From Cyathus striatus (lineage: Eukaryota; Basidiomycota; Agaricomycetes; Agaricales; Nidulariaceae): 64,000 bases of DNA. The stretch spans positions 4,650,001 through 4,714,000 of the forward strand of contig JAOVFP010000005.1 in the NCBI GenBank assembly GCA_025738555.1, written 5' to 3'. A model generated the notes under the pieces. That model saw only the letters and a list, made by a program, of their open reading frames with translations. It was not told where the DNA came from and did not search any database. The position numbers and the translations under genes were made by a program. Shown piece by piece: positions 21,368 to 33,436 of this stretch (position 1 is the first letter of the stretch; every line of letters begins with the position of its first letter).

Positions 21368-22613
21368 ATGAATTATCTTAACCTGAAAGCAGTGATTTTT
21401 GATGTACGGAGCTACTGCAACAACTGAATCTGTGTGTTGATTTTGTATCAGATTGGTGGTGTCGTCATGCGGAGTCCTTTCATCGCTATTGCGGCATATG
21501 AACGCAAACATAACATGCCACCAAATTATCTGAATTGCTCCATGTAAGAGGGAGTTCTACATCACAGATCAGGATTCTATGGATAAGCGTATCATTTAGT
21601 GCAGGACATGGATCGCAGGGCGCCTGGCAGAGATTTGAACGGGGGGAACTTGACCTCTTTTCATTTTACAAACAGTTTGGCGAGGAACTCTCGGACACCG
21701 TTAGCGGAAACGTATGGTGAGTCCCAGCAGCACATGCTAGATTTCTTTAGATTTATATTGCAGGTATAAGAAATATTGTGATCGTAAAGGGGTCTGTGAG
21801 TTTCTGTCAGTATGCTCATGATGCTCTACCATTTATATTATTTGCAGTTTGTCCAGCATTACCGCAAACTTTACATATAAATGGGCGGGAGGTAAGACGA
21901 AGCAGTAGAGTCATCATGCTGCTTATGAATACGTTTCAGCTGTTCGGTGCAATGATGAGAGAATCAAACGAGTATAATCCGCATGTCAAGCAAGCTATTG
22001 AACGTATTCGAGGTAAGCCTGGCAAGGTCGGATATTGTGCGACGGCGTCGAGGCTCATGAGATTGGAAAAGCTGCCGGAAAGCATAAAGTTATCGCACTG
22101 ACGAACAACTTTGCAAAGATTTCAGCCCCAGAGGAAGAGTTGGAATTTTTAGGCTGGGGGCAGAGTGCTATACCTTTACACTTGCTGGAGTTATTTGATG
22201 ATTTCTGTGACAGCAGCATACTGGGATGCGGTTCGTGTTTCCACGGTGTCTATGTGGCAAACATTCTCAGTCTTATATCACTATAGGAAACCTGAGCCAA
22301 GGTTCTATTTGCTTGCATGCTCTCGAAATGGAATTAAGCCTGAAGAGGCTATTTTCTTAGATGACATTGGGATGTGGGTTGTTTCTTCTGGCTTTTCAAT
22401 TTTAAATTTTATTTCGGGCTCAGGAACCTGAAGGCAGCTAAAGAGTTAGGTATGGAAACTATTCGTAAGTCCTCGACAGTCTGAAATCCACGAAGACGGC
22501 TAACAGTTTGTAATCGGAAAGATGTTCCATTAGAGGGGGCATTTGGTGCAGTAAAGATGCTGGAAGAAAGACTTGGAATTGACCTTACAAGTAACTTGAA
22601 CGCGAGATTATAG
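21368..22613 (+). CDS. HAD-superfamily hydrolase (epoxide-hydrolase N-domain/ACAD10-11-like)
   Basis: The start MNYLNLKAVIFD is joined over an intron to IGGVVMRSPFIAIAAYERKH, giving HAD motif I FDIGGVV, where the second acidic residue of DxD is Gly. This pattern is seen in the ACAD10/11-type branch. Later exons read GAWQRFERGELDLFSFYKQF, LFGAMMRESNEYNPHVKQAI, HKVIALTNNFAKIS (motif II Thr), RKPEPRFYLLACSRNGIKPE (motif III Lys) and AIFLDDIG with NLKAAKELGMETI (motif IV acidic pair). The last exon ends TSNLNARL. Substrate is unknown. At least eight introns are needed. Confidence 0.8.
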
Positions 22614-22690
22614 CAGCAACTGCAACTATAACAGTTTTACTATGTGATATCGGTCTATATGCTGACGATCTACTGGACAAACATCGACTA

Positions 22691-23071
22691 TTAGAAGGGT
22701 TTATCTGAAGCGGGTATTTTATCTTCATAGTATGAACCCAGCTATGTAACTTCTTAATACATGTTGCAGACACGGGAAGGCGGAGACGCACCACTGGTAC
22801 TTTGGAAAGGAATTCGCGTTTGACAAGAGGAGTTACAGATAGTACCTAATATTGTTAGTAATAAGCAAGGTCAATTGAAATAGATGTATATTCCTCACAA
22901 AAAGTGCTGCTGTCCCAGCGCCCGCCCCCCAAATGCCTAAACTTCCAATCCAACGTTTGGAGGCCTGGCAGTATATTGATAAATGCGTGGACTCCCAACT
23001 TGTGAAAACATACAACTTACAGTAATACTGGCATTAAGAGGGGTTTGTGATTGGAACGAGAGTCTTGCCAT
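22691..23071 (-). CDS. QCR10: Cytochrome bc1 complex subunit 10 (QCR10)
   Basis: This small accessory subunit of mitochondrial complex III has a single membrane span. The gene is split by three introns into four exons, so no long frame shows it. Exon 1 (23071-23021) encodes MARLSFQSQTPLNASIT. The next exons encode ASKRWIGSLGIWGAGAGTAA, then VLSVTPLVKREFLSKVPV. The last encodes LGSYYEDKIPASDKPF and the stop at 22691. The joined product is 73 residues. The Gly/Ala-rich span and the terminal YYEDKIPASDKPF pattern are what I know of fungal QCR10. It is divergent from NOP16, 266 bp apart. Confidence 0.8.
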
Positions 23072-23337
23072 TTGAGAACGAGTGGGCGTAAATTGGTATG
23101 TCTTAAGTGACGGAGGACAGCGGAGAGGTTATGGGCCCCGGTTCGAAGGACCCGGGAAACACCGTTTCATGTCATGTGATGCAAAGGTCAAGTTTTGTCA
23201 TTTGAATAGAAATTTAATCATAGCATATTAGTGTTGCTTGACCCTGTTCTTCCAGATTCCCAACTCGCTCTTCGTTATAGTCTGTAAGAACTCAGTATTG
23301 GTCTACACATGTTTATTCATCTCTTGTGTTGCAGTTC

Positions 23338-24447
23338 ATGGCAAATCCACGCCAACGACGCAAAACCCGCTCGTCCAGCCACCGCCCGGTTTCTCATTCC
23401 CGGCACGCGAAACGTAATTTAAAGAAGACACCTCGTAAGCAAACTGCATACACTTGCGTCTGTTATTGCTCATAATGAGATACATGCAGCGCTTAGAGCC
23501 CCCAAAATATTACAAGATGCTTGGGATAAACATAAAACAGTCAAGCAAAAGTGTGTTTGTTTTGATATATCACCGATCACCTATTCTTATTTCCTGTACA
23601 AGTTACATTTCACTGGGCCTTGTCCATGATCTTAACCCAAATGCACCAGGTGGATCTGAACAGCCATCTTATCCGTCAAACCAAAACTTGGACCAGTCTA
23701 TACTCCATTCAAACCCGATAGAATCCTCTTCAAGTGCACCATTGGGTAGAATCATACGCGACGAATCTGGCGCAGTCGTTCGAGTTGAATTACTAGACGG
23801 CTCTGAAGATCATAGCAAGTTGAACAATGAAGAATTACCTGAGACTGAAGTTGACGGAAGCCACATGATAAGATGGGTTACTCAACTCGGACAAAATAAA
23901 GGGGGCGCACAAAATAGAGAAAATAACGTGGTAGAAGGCAAGTTTAATTACTCAACACATTCATTTCTAAGTCGACTAGACTTGCCCATTGTGGTTAAGT
24001 TTCAGTCTAAATGTTAGTCACAAAGACTTATCGAGTCCACATGCACATCCTGATATTGCAACCGCTTTCAGACATGGCTATAAAAGTCGCCTGTGCGCAA
24101 CGCGGTTTCTACGGGATTTTTGAGTTATTGTTATGCGCTTCTTTTCTTCTCTGGCATCATTCCTTCTGTTGAATCCGCGCCGCTTGATGTATCTAATAAT
24201 CAATTATTTCATAGCATTGGAACGTATTTCTGCCCCTACGCGTGGCTCGACGACACTATCGGCGGCGATTTCTGGCATTGGGGCAAGATGCACGGCTGGA
24301 GGGGAGAGAACGTACTTAGAACGGCTGGTACAGAAGTATGGGTCTGACGTAGAGAAGATGTCGAGGGACAGAAAACTGAACCCAGAGCAACGGACAACTG
24401 GAGAGCTGCGGAGGGCATTACGGAGAGCAGGACTGGAATGTCAATAA
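23338..24447 (+). CDS. NOP16: Ribosome biogenesis protein NOP16
   Basis: This nucleolar factor serves 60S pre-ribosome assembly. Exon 1 encodes the basic family signature MANPRQRRKTRSSSHRPVSH with RHAKRNLKKTP. The next exon carries PKILQDAWDKHKTVKQK, an intron follows, and then YISLGLVHDLNPNAPGG. The central acidic region includes IIRDESGAVVRVELLDGSED and MIRWVTQLGQNKGG. The last exon (about 24210-24447) carries ALERISAPTRG and the strongly conserved RTYLERLVQKYGSDVEKMSR and EQRTTGELRRALRRAGL. Stretches between 23940 and 24200 are largely intronic and I could not define every boundary. Confidence 0.88.
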
Positions 24448-25757
24448 CACTGCATGCTGAAGAACTCGTTCCCGTATGTGTGATAGGTTTTGATCGCAGA
24501 TCTATAGAACCGTTTGTCGGCGTTCTAATGACTCGAGGTCTTTGAATGTGGTGGCTGGCAAAACCCTGGTGGTAGATAAGAAGTAAGACAGAAGAAAATT
24601 GCGGACAAATGTTTCTGTGCGTGCTATGTCGTGCGTTTCATGCTTGTGATGACATCAAGGTCTTTTTTTGTCAAGCTATGAAATTGGATTCGGCTGTGGC
24701 GTCTGTTAGGTTGCGGCGTCGGCATGCAGGAGGTCGTAAGTTGAGAGAGGGCAGAGATTAGGTTCAAGATGGGAGGCAATCTGGACGACAGCCAAAGTAC
24801 AGGGCGATAGCAGCCGAAAGGATATAGAAGAACAAGGGCTGATGGAATGGAGGCTTGCGAGGCTGGATGGCTAAATTTGAGATGAGCAGCGCTATCAGCA
24901 TCGGAGGTCCTGTGAATGATGTGTGTTGACGTCAAACTGCTTCGTGCATGCCTCTTTTGGATCTGATTCTGAAGTAGTCTCGAAATGGAGATGAACAGGA
25001 CGCAAGTTGCAGTCACCAGTGGGCGATGGGACTCGCGTGACGGGTGTGCGAGTGACGATTTGATATCTGACGGTCGCACTAGGGGGTACTTGATATTTTA
25101 ATATTTTAATACTAAGTGCTTAGTACTGGCAACTATAGATCCACGGAAATCTCGCGGTTGTTGCGTGAGAAAGTCGGGGGGAGGACACGGTGGATACGGA
25201 AGTGAGGACTCGGGCAATCGGAAGGACGGGGGGGACGTGATGGGAATCGATCGACGGGTGGCGGGACCAAATTGGAAGAGGCGAGGGCAGCGGGAGTTTC
25301 TCCTTTTCTTCGTGCGGTGGCAGATGCCGTGATTCTCCGGTGTGGATTGGAAGAAGTGTCGCTGAATAAATGAGCAACCCTGAGGAAGAGCGAGCTCCCA
25401 TTGGCTGAACGACTCTCGCTGCAATTTAAACAAAGTACTGCCACTGTGCTCAGATCTCGTGCTCTCTGCCGGCGACTAAGCCTCCTCGAGAAAAAGATCC
25501 CCAAACAAAACCAGCGTCCTCTTCCACCAATTAATTTATCTCCCTGATAATGCGCTTCTCCAACATGCAAGATCTTCCAGATCCGCTCTAGTCGTGCGCT
25601 TCGCCAAGTCACCCCCGTCACCTCTTCTACTTGCTATATCGTAATATATTCTCTCCCATGCCTCCACCCAGTCCTATCACTATAAAACAATCCATCCCCG
25701 ACGCGTCTCCTTCTTTCTTCTTTGATCTTGTACTTCTCTCCTTTCTCTCAATTCCTC
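24448..25757. other. Long intergenic region upstream of a Zn2Cys6 regulator
   Basis: About 1.3 kb with no supported gene. Minus-strand frames at 24624-25079 and 25098-25621 are low-complexity Ser/Arg/Pro translations without family similarity. The last 120 bp before the next start codon are pyrimidine-rich (tcttctttgatcttgtactt and similar), as is common just upstream of basidiomycete genes. It probably holds the promoter and 5' leader of the regulator. Confidence 0.45.
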
Positions 25758-28700
25758 ATGTCTCCCAGAGCAAGTGCTTCCGCCACCGCCAGCTCCTCCT
25801 CCGCCTCCGCTCGCACTGCTTCTGCCCCCTACTCCCGTCGTCCAGCCAGCCAGCCTAAATCATCCCGACAACAGTTTTCAGCATGTGGAGCCTGTCGCAT
25901 GCGAAGGTACTACTCCAGCCCTTCACATCTGCTATTTTTCTAATCCCTTCCTCTTCCTCAGAGTCCGCTGTGACCTCAAGGACCTCCCTATTGCATCTGC
26001 AGGGCCCAATCCTGCCTGCTCAAATTGCAAAGAACGAGGCATTAAATGCGTGTCAGTATCAAAAGCAGTCTGTGCTCTATCGCAATCTTATATTTTAATT
26101 TTAGTGATGAATTTGCGGATGTCAAGGCCGTAAAACTGCTTCGACGCGGTAGAAGATTGCAACAAGTCGAGTCAGTAGTTGTCTTTTAATTATTTACGAT
26201 CTACTCACAACGCATGCATGCTTCAGGGCAATATACGGGAAAGTTAATGACAATGAATCTGGATCCTCGTCCTCATCCCCCCCTATCACTCGTCTTCCAA
26301 GTATGATACCAACTTTACATTCGGAATTCTTTATTTCCCCATTCTGGCACTGGTTCACAATTCAAAGTATTTTTATTTCTCTCTATTATTGGGTTTTCAA
26401 TAAACGCCATAATTATCAGGACCTGTTTTAGATGCAGAAGAGTTTTCCAGCCGCTTTATCGCTCACACGAAGGGCACTCAATCTCTTGGCAACGAAGGCG
26501 GTCTTATTGCCATGCTTTTGGTTGTATGGGCGGCCACATTTGGATTGGACGAACGAGGTAACTACGAATCACTCAACAGAGTACCGTTGAGTGGTCAAGA
26601 AGTAAAGAAAGAAGATAATCTTGGAGGTGATAGTCGAAGGTCTAAAGATAGTGCTTCCATCTATGCACGTAGAGAACGAAGAGATCGAGCGGAGTCAATG
26701 CTTCGTGAGGTCCTGGAGCTCATAGATTTCCACGGGGTGATGAGAAGACCGACCTTAGATGGTGCCCGTGTTCTGTTGCTTATTTTACCCCTTCTCGAAG
26801 GTGCGCCATTTATACAAGTGGTTCAGACTAGCAATTTACACAAATAAATCTATAGATGCTCAGCCACTGGAACGACTTGTTATTCATGAAGCTGCCTTGT
26901 CCCAAGTTCAAGCGTTATGCTCTTTAGGCAATTCGTCTTCTATGTCCTCTTTGCCAGCCTTGTCACATGGGCTAGACGACGCAGGCGCTCGAATGAGACT
27001 CTTTTGGTATGCATATATGCATGAAGGACTTTCTACTGGGTTGCGTGGCGGTCGATTTGTTCTGTAAGTTTATCCAATGTTATATCGACAATGTTATATC
27101 GACAGTTGTCACTCATCACCAGAGTAGTAACCAAGACGATTTCGAAACTTTCCAAAGGTCATTACCACCGTTAAACTTGTCTTCGAATAATTCAGAACTA
27201 CATTCGCCACCTTCGCCGTCGTCTCCGCTTCCCAACGCACCAATTGGGTCTGCGCAGCTGTATAGGGGTGCTGCATCGAAAACAATGCTTAATTTGACTC
27301 ATCTGCTTGCGACTCCTCTACGGCTCAGCGATGTCTGTCGAAAGGTTCATGCCACCTTGACGGGGCTCAAAGCTAGTCGTAGAGCAGAGGACCACGGCCT
27401 CATTGACGCTAATGGCATGCGAGAAATATGGCGCGACCTTGAAAATTGTTGGCAAGAATTAGAATCATTAAGACGTAATTCAACCAGGGATGGGCACGGT
27501 ATCTCGCATCGTTTGATTACTGAACAGTATGTTGCCTGTTGGCAGGTAAGTCGTATGTATCGCTACAGTTGGTACTATGGCTCATTATCTGGTACTAGAT
27601 TGTCATTTTTGAGTGTCGTTAGTTTTTCTATTTTATTTTTAATGTAATTCATTGTGCTTACCTCGCTTCAGATAATATCATCCGCGAGTCACTAAAGCAA
27701 TTTATCTCCGGGACACCTACGCCCGCCATTTATGCGAACTCGCGCCCTTCATCACACTCGTCTGCCTCATCACCCTACCTACCACCGCATCACTTGCACG
27801 CAATTGCGAGTCGCAATTGTACAACGCTATTACCTATTATCATCCGAATTATTCAACGGAACTTAGGATCCGGTTTGTTTTTGTGGGATGCTGGCCTAGT
27901 ACGCGATGGATGTTTCTTTGCGGCTTACCTTGCGGGCAGTATAGAGGGTGAGCTTCTAGAACCCATCCAGGACGAGCGCACTTTCAAGCCTGAAAGTTCC
28001 GATGAAGGCCTGCATCATCTAACGGTAGAAGACGCTGTTATAACCTGTATAACAGCTCTATCTGAAATGCGCTGGGCATTTTCAAAAAGCGAGGAGCGAG
28101 AAGAAACAGTTAGAATGGTCTGGGAAACCATCAGACGGCAAGGTTCATCCTACGATGGTTCAAGTCAAGGGCATTCTGCGCCTGACTATCGTTCGGCACT
28201 GCATCAGCTTCCTCCAATGTTTGACAATAAAATCCTCCACACTAGCTCTCATTCGTTTCACGGTATATCCTCTTCAGACCGCCCCTTTCTTCCCCCGTTA
28301 AACCTTGACCCCACGAGGAGAACGGAGTCCGCTCCAGCGACAGCATGTAGTACTTCAGAAGGAAGTGTCGGTGGTGGATGGCCGACTTATACTCCTCCCG
28401 GCACTGCCAGTACAACAAGTACCGGCACTGGATTCAGTGCGAGAGGATCTCCCGTATTTCATAGTATAGGATACAAAACTCATCCAGAGGATACTGTATA
28501 CCAGAGCCCCAATGAGCTGGATCCATTCAGCTTTCATGCCCCGATGACCGATCCGCTCGTTCGTGCTAGTCCAGCGGTGGGATCTGTCGCTTCCTTTGGT
28601 CACAGAAATTCTCCGATTGACCCCCAAGCCCTCGGTGTTACGAGTTCATCAGCATACATTGGAGGAGTGTTTGGATCTACATCGTCAGTGCTTACTCACG

Positions 28701-28762
28701 CTCCGCATGACTTCAATGGTTGTCCTCAATTTGGGGACAATTGCAATGCATCATATCACTAA
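25758..28762 (+). CDS. Zn(II)2Cys6 transcription factor
   Basis: A fungal-specific nuclear regulator. After a Ser/Ala-rich start (MSPRASASATASSSSASART) the binuclear zinc cluster is C-x2-C-x6-C-x15-C-x2-C-x6-C, from SACGACRMRR across an intron to VRCDLKDL and PACSNCKERGIKC. The x15 loop is longer than the common 5-12. A linker follows (KAVKLLRRGRRLQQVEAIYG). The fungal-trans-like middle region starts with SEFFISPFWHWF and continues through SSRFIAHTKGTQSLGNEGGL, VWAATFGLDERG, ARMRLFWYAYMHEGLSTGLR and GTPTPAIYANSRP to LGSGLFLWDAGLVRDGCFFA. The C-terminal last exon (to 28762) is disordered and Ser/Thr/Pro-rich. Regulated genes cannot be inferred. About eight introns are needed. Confidence 0.88.
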
Positions 28763-29915
28763 CTTGGACTATTATTACTATTGAACTTTGTGAGGATTAT
28801 TCTCGCATTCGCTGTTTTTATACCCCAACATCATTTGTTGCCTAGTAGTATGGTTGTATCACAAGATACTTATAATATGCAAATACAACTGAACAGACAT
28901 AATTTTGAATGATTAAATGACTTCTGAGTCGTAAAAGAACACTTACTCGCTGCACTTATTATGTGCCCTCATACTATTCTGATAAGGTAAATTTAGTATA
29001 TACATATGTAGGTGGGTTCGATCTTAGTGGTTGCTCTGTGGTAAAGTCCATTAATATCGTGGGTTTTTTTACCATCCAACGAGAACCACCATGGCATGCG
29101 GAGATATTACAAGACATCTTGTATCAGATGGACGGTTGAATAAAGTTTGGCCACTTACAACTCTTCGTGCATCCGGCATTACTTTCGCATTCTAGTTGAT
29201 GGAAGACTAGATCAAAAGGAATAGGAAAATGAAAGAGTGAAATGTTCGGGGCCCGGATTGTAATCTACTTTCGAAATCTTTGAGATTAAGTATACTGCTC
29301 ACGTATTACTATTACTACTATTAGCATGAACAAGTAGTACAAAGTGAAATTACTGAGTACGAGGCTGGGAAGGGTTGAATCTTCATTGTATTGATTTATC
29401 TTGGATTTATCCGGTACACTTTTAATCATGCCTTTCTCTTTACTATAGTATTTGTCGATTGGGATTCCAATTTCCAACTTATTCTTGGCAAGTTCACTGG
29501 CACCCCGGACTGATAGTATAAGTATTCAATTTCTTTCTTTCGTTACTGGCGGTTGTTAGACAATACTTATGATTGAAGGTTTCTGAACCTCCCAGTAAAA
29601 TGTATTCTTTATAACACGTTTTCCAAGGAGATTGTTACATACCGTGAATACATAAAGGGAACATCAGATCTAAAATCTTGGTCTTACATACTTTTTAGGA
29701 CTATCGTTGTTGCACTATAAATAAACTGCTCTTAATTAAGAAACGTAATTTGTGTTGTTTACATCTGTAGCCATGGAAAAATCATGATGCTTGCTGTACT
29801 AATAAGTAGCCTAACAGATACTTTAAGGATTCGAAACTTTCGAGAAGCTCAACGTTCAACGCATCTGGCAACAATCTCACAAGTTCCTGGAATCTAAAAT
29901 AAATAAAGTTCTGTG
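28763..29915. other. AT-rich intergenic region
   Basis: 1.15 kb between the regulator and the first zinc-ribbon gene. No gene or repeat is recognised. A box-B-like ggttcgatct at 29015-29024 followed by a T-run at about 29062 was examined for a Pol III gene; no cloverleaf could be folded. Confidence 0.4.
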
Positions 29916-30491
29916 ATGTTTTGTAAGTTAATAATGGTTAAACGCTAACATACATTATTTTCACTCATCCTTTCGACTAGTTTGCTTACCCATCATATGT
30001 GGGCCACCTTAATATCAATGGATATTAAGGGTACTGAACGTTTTCATGTCTCCTCCCGATTTCACCAGTCGGGTGCAAAACGACAGTGAAGCCGAGTTCC
30101 AATGAGCCACAGAGAGTTTGCCCCCGTTGTCACAATCGTTCGTACTACTGTGTTACCGTATACCTGGTTCCAGTCTTGTTCTGAATCCTAATGTTTTTTG
30201 GCAGTCTCAGTGGTAGCTGCAAAAAGGACCACATGGTTCGAGTTGGTTTTCGTTCCACTGGTACCGCTTTCGCGTAAGCATGTATGGGTCTGTGGCATTT
30301 GTCAATGGAGTGTCCCTTATGTTGCAGGGTAAGCTAGCGCCTGCTTCTTAAATTGTTCACCAATATGAGAATATTTCAGACAATCCGAACTTCCTGCCAC
30401 AAACCAAGGTCTTACCGAAGCACAGGATTGGACTCCTCCAAACCGTCCAGGCTATCAGCCGGCGTATATCGGACAATCATTATCGAAATAA
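29916..30491 (+). CDS. Small zinc-ribbon protein, copy 1 of a tandem pair
   Basis: Short fungal zinc-ribbon (zinc-ribbon-15-like) protein of unknown function. Exon 1 is only 7 nt (ATGTTTT, 29916-29922). A 146-nt intron leads to exon 2 at 30069, giving MFFGCKTTVKPSSNEPQRVC and then PRCHN. After a second intron: VVAAKRTTWFELVFVPLVPL, SRKHVWVCGICQWSVPYVAG. A third intron precedes a Pro/Tyr tail (WTPPNRPGYQPAYIGQSLSK). The Zn site is CPRC...CGIC. The exon layout, and the phase of intron 1 inside the Phe codon before GC, match the downstream copy at 30804. The hydrophobic start and WFELVFVPLVPLS strip may insert in or lie on a membrane; this is inference. Confidence 0.75.
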
Positions 30492-30803
30492 GATCAATGG
30501 AATCGTACAATAACGGATTAAACTACCCATAAGTAGTGCAAAACAACTTGGCCATTTTACATAATTATCTATAACATAATGCTTTCTGAGACTCGTGGAA
30601 GTAAGTAGTGTTAGTTGAGGCTTGCAAGGGCGTGCAGTGCTGAAATGTGCTGATAAGCAGTTGCCAAGAATAGCTCGAAAAATGATGTGCGAGCCGCAGC
30701 AACAAACTACTTACTCTGTAAGTACTTACATAGGCAACCTAGTTTCTTACTACAACTCGTACATAACATACGCCAACTAAACACTGCTACATAGCAACGT
30801 ATC
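30492..30803. other. Intergenic spacer between the two zinc-ribbon genes
   Basis: 312 bp separating the tandem copies. Short repeats (agtaagtagtg, ctacttactctgtaagtactta) are visible. No gene is recognised; it presumably holds the copy 2 promoter. Confidence 0.4.
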
Positions 30804-31293
30804 ATGGTTTTCTGTGAGTTCCATTGTAACATGTAAGATCATATGAATATCTTGATGACCGAATGAAACAGTTTGTCTTCCCTTGTTCTGTACGTTATGA
30901 TTTCACTGACATGCGCCTTCTAACGGCGGGCTATCAAGTCGGATGTCAGACCAAAATCACGCCTGAAGGAGACCAGACACCACGAGTATGCCCAAGATGC
31001 CATAATGGTGGGTACATATATAGTGAGCGACGTTGTGTAAGAAAAAGCATGACGGTGCCTTGTGTATAGCGGCAGTGATTAGAGCGAAATCACGAGAGTG
31101 GTTTGAGTTCTTCTTCATACCGGTGATACCTATGTCGTCAAAGCATATCTGGATATGTTCAATCTGTAACTGGACACTTCCAGTACAAGCAGGGTGGGAA
31201 CCACAGCCGGTCGCGAGCATGGTGGCGCCCGGAGGATATCGAGGAGGATGGCAACAGGCTGGATATGGAGGATGGGGGCAAGGTGAACAATAG
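30804..31293 (+). CDS. Small zinc-ribbon protein, copy 2 of a tandem pair
   Basis: Paralogue of the gene at 29916. Exon 1 is 10 nt (ATGGTTTTCT). Intron 1 (30814-30938) splits a Phe codon, giving MVFFGCQTKITPEGDQTPRV and then CPRCHN. After a short intron the last exon reads AAVIRAKSREWFEFFFIPVI, PMSSKHIWICSICNWTLPVQ and a Gly/Trp-rich tail ending YGGWGQGEQ. The two CxxC pairs (CPRC, CSIC) form the zinc ribbon. KHIW(I/V)C and P(V/L)(I/V)P(M/L)S are shared with copy 1. The tails differ, so the pair has diverged. Confidence 0.78.
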
Positions 31294-31601
31294 AATGAGG
31301 GACATTAGCTATAGTAGCTATTTCATTTATTCTGTACAATTATTGTACTTAGTCTTGCTGTAACAATTACTATGAATTCAGAGTTGGCAACGAGGCTGCA
31401 CAGCCCTGTGACTAGTGACTCGTGCACTTCCAGGTATGGAATGTGTGACATTGCTGCCGTGACGCATCCCCTTGACGCAGCACTAGTTCTCTTTCCTACT
31501 GTTCCTTCGACTTGTCCTCTGCCTCTGCCTCTGCCTCTTCCACTTCTCGCTCTTCTTTCTCCTCCCACTTCTCCACCTTCATCTCTCATCTCTTGCACAT
31601 C
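31294..31601. promoter_or_regulatory. Upstream region of YPT1 with a CT-rich leader
   Basis: 308 bp without a gene. The 100 bp before the start codon is almost pure pyrimidine (tcctctgcctctgcctctgc and on), a common basidiomycete promoter/leader feature of highly expressed genes. Confidence 0.5.
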
Positions 31602-32667
31602 ATGCACACCAGCGAATACGACTATCTCTTCAAGCTTCTTCTCATTGGCGACTCGGGTGTCGGCAAGGTTCGTGTCCTCAATTCATTGTTCACTCCACCC
31701 AGTCTCACTTTTTCTCCAGTCTTGCCTGCTTCTCCGTTTTGCAGATGACACCTACACCGAGAGCTATATCAGCACTATTGGCGTTGACTTCAAGATTCGC
31801 ACAATTGAGCTCGAAGGAAAGACTGTTAAGCTCCAGATCGTATGTATCACCCTTTTCTTTGTCCTTTTTCTTTGTCCTCTATCATATCTTCCGTGCATTC
31901 CCCCGTAGCCATGAGCGATTCTATTCTCTCACACGATATTTCTCTTCGTTATATTTCTGTTTATGCCGATATCTCCTATACTGACATTTTGGACGTTGGC
32001 TATAGTGGGACACAGCAGGTTGGTTTTCTCATCACGTATCATTTCCTTCAGTCCATTTCTGACAATGTTGTTCAGGCCAAGAACGTTTCCGAACAATTAC
32101 CTCGTCATACTACCGTGGTGCTCATGGTATCATCGTTGTCTACGACGTTACTGATAATGGTAATTCCGTATTCCTTTCCACCTATTTTCTGTCTCATGTC
32201 CCACTAGAAACCTTTTCAAATGTTAAGCAATGGCTTCAAGAAATTGATAGATACGCCTCAGAGGGTGTCAACAAGCTTCTTGTGGGGAATAAGTCAGATT
32301 TGACCAGCAAGAAAGTGGTGGAGTATACTGTAGCCAAGGTACGTGCATGAGTTTCTAATCGTCGTTGCATTTTTGCTAACTTGGGCTTTGTCTGCTTCTG
32401 CAGGAATTTGCAGATCAACTCAACATCCCGTTCCTGGAGACTTCGGCAAAGAGTGCAACGAATGTCGAGCAAGCCTTTTTGACTATGGCGAAACAAATTA
32501 AGGACCGGTAAGAATTCTACAGCTACAACACTGGCGAAATATAACTCACTGTTCTATTATTACGATGTAGCATGGGCGCTGCTTCCACATCACCAGGAGC
32601 TGCCAAATCTTCAACTGTAACGCCAGGTCAGACAGTCCAATCCCAACAATCAGGTAGCTGTTGTTAA
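31602..32667 (+). CDS. YPT1: Rab GTPase Ypt1 (Rab1)
   Basis: This small GTPase drives ER-to-Golgi and intra-Golgi traffic. The start [20 protein letters not shown], then GK, contains the P-loop. The intron after GVGK is followed by [20 protein letters not shown] with [17 protein letters not shown], the Rab1 effector region. After an intron-split [23 protein letters not shown] come [26 protein letters not shown] (G4) and [14 protein letters not shown] (G5). The tail ends GSCC, a double geranylgeranylation motif, the substrate type of the BET4-containing transferase at 51686-53205. Identity to fungal Ypt1 is obvious along the whole length. Confidence 0.95.
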
Positions 32668-33436
32668 ATGCTTTCCGGTATTGCATATATATAATGTTGT
32701 TGGTATTTGCTATTTACATGCCGTCAATGACCAAGCTGGGCAGTCCCGTCCTTACATTTATAGTCGTTACGTATACACACCTACTCTACGGACTACTCGC
32801 CGCCGCCTTTTATCTACTTTCTCTTCAATTCTTTTCTGCCCTCCGTAGCGGCCGTGTTTTGTCTACGGGGGGTATATCCATTATATAAATGGAACATTTT
32901 TGGATCTAGTCTTGTGAAATACTACTAATGCTCTATATAAACTGGGCGAGAAACCCAGCGGCATGTTTGTCAAGTTGAACGAACCTCAAGTGTCAGCTGT
33001 CGAATCCGTGGCACCATGTTCTCATTATTTATCAGCTGGGATGGTTTCATCCTAGTTAACAAATGTGTTTCCACGTTGTGATAGGAATTAGCAACTGCCA
33101 GAGAATTTTCTGTAACATATGGCACTTTCAGTACTTGTATCAAATCCACAAGATATATAGGTATTTCCTGTTTTCGCATCACAACATATCAGTGTTCGTC
33201 AGCCGGGTTACTAAAGTTGTATCAAGTAGGATTGAATATGTTTGATGACTGACCAATCAATGGCGCGGCCGCCACACTTCGATGGCGTCAATTAACTCGG
33301 GTTTCAGTGAGAATGCGATGTTTATTTCAAGTTAATCAATGCCTGTCTATGTTACATGTGAAGGATTGGAAGTAGTATCATATGTGAGATCTCATTGTGG
33401 AGGGAATAATGAAAGAAGGAAATGCCGATAAGTTAA
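32668..33436. other. Intergenic region downstream of YPT1
   Basis: About 770 bp without a supported gene. A short hydrophobic frame at 32661-32888 is within the YPT1 3' flank and has no family similarity. Confidence 0.35.

Noticed and set aside
25098..25621. Minus-strand gene upstream of the Zn2Cys6 regulator
   Set aside because: Three overlapping frames are open in low-complexity Ser/Arg/Pro sequence; no family similarity or plausible exon structure.
29011..29068. Pol III/tRNA-like signal (ggttcgatct then T-run)
   Set aside because: No acceptor, anticodon or T stem could be paired; the box-B-like motif is probably chance.
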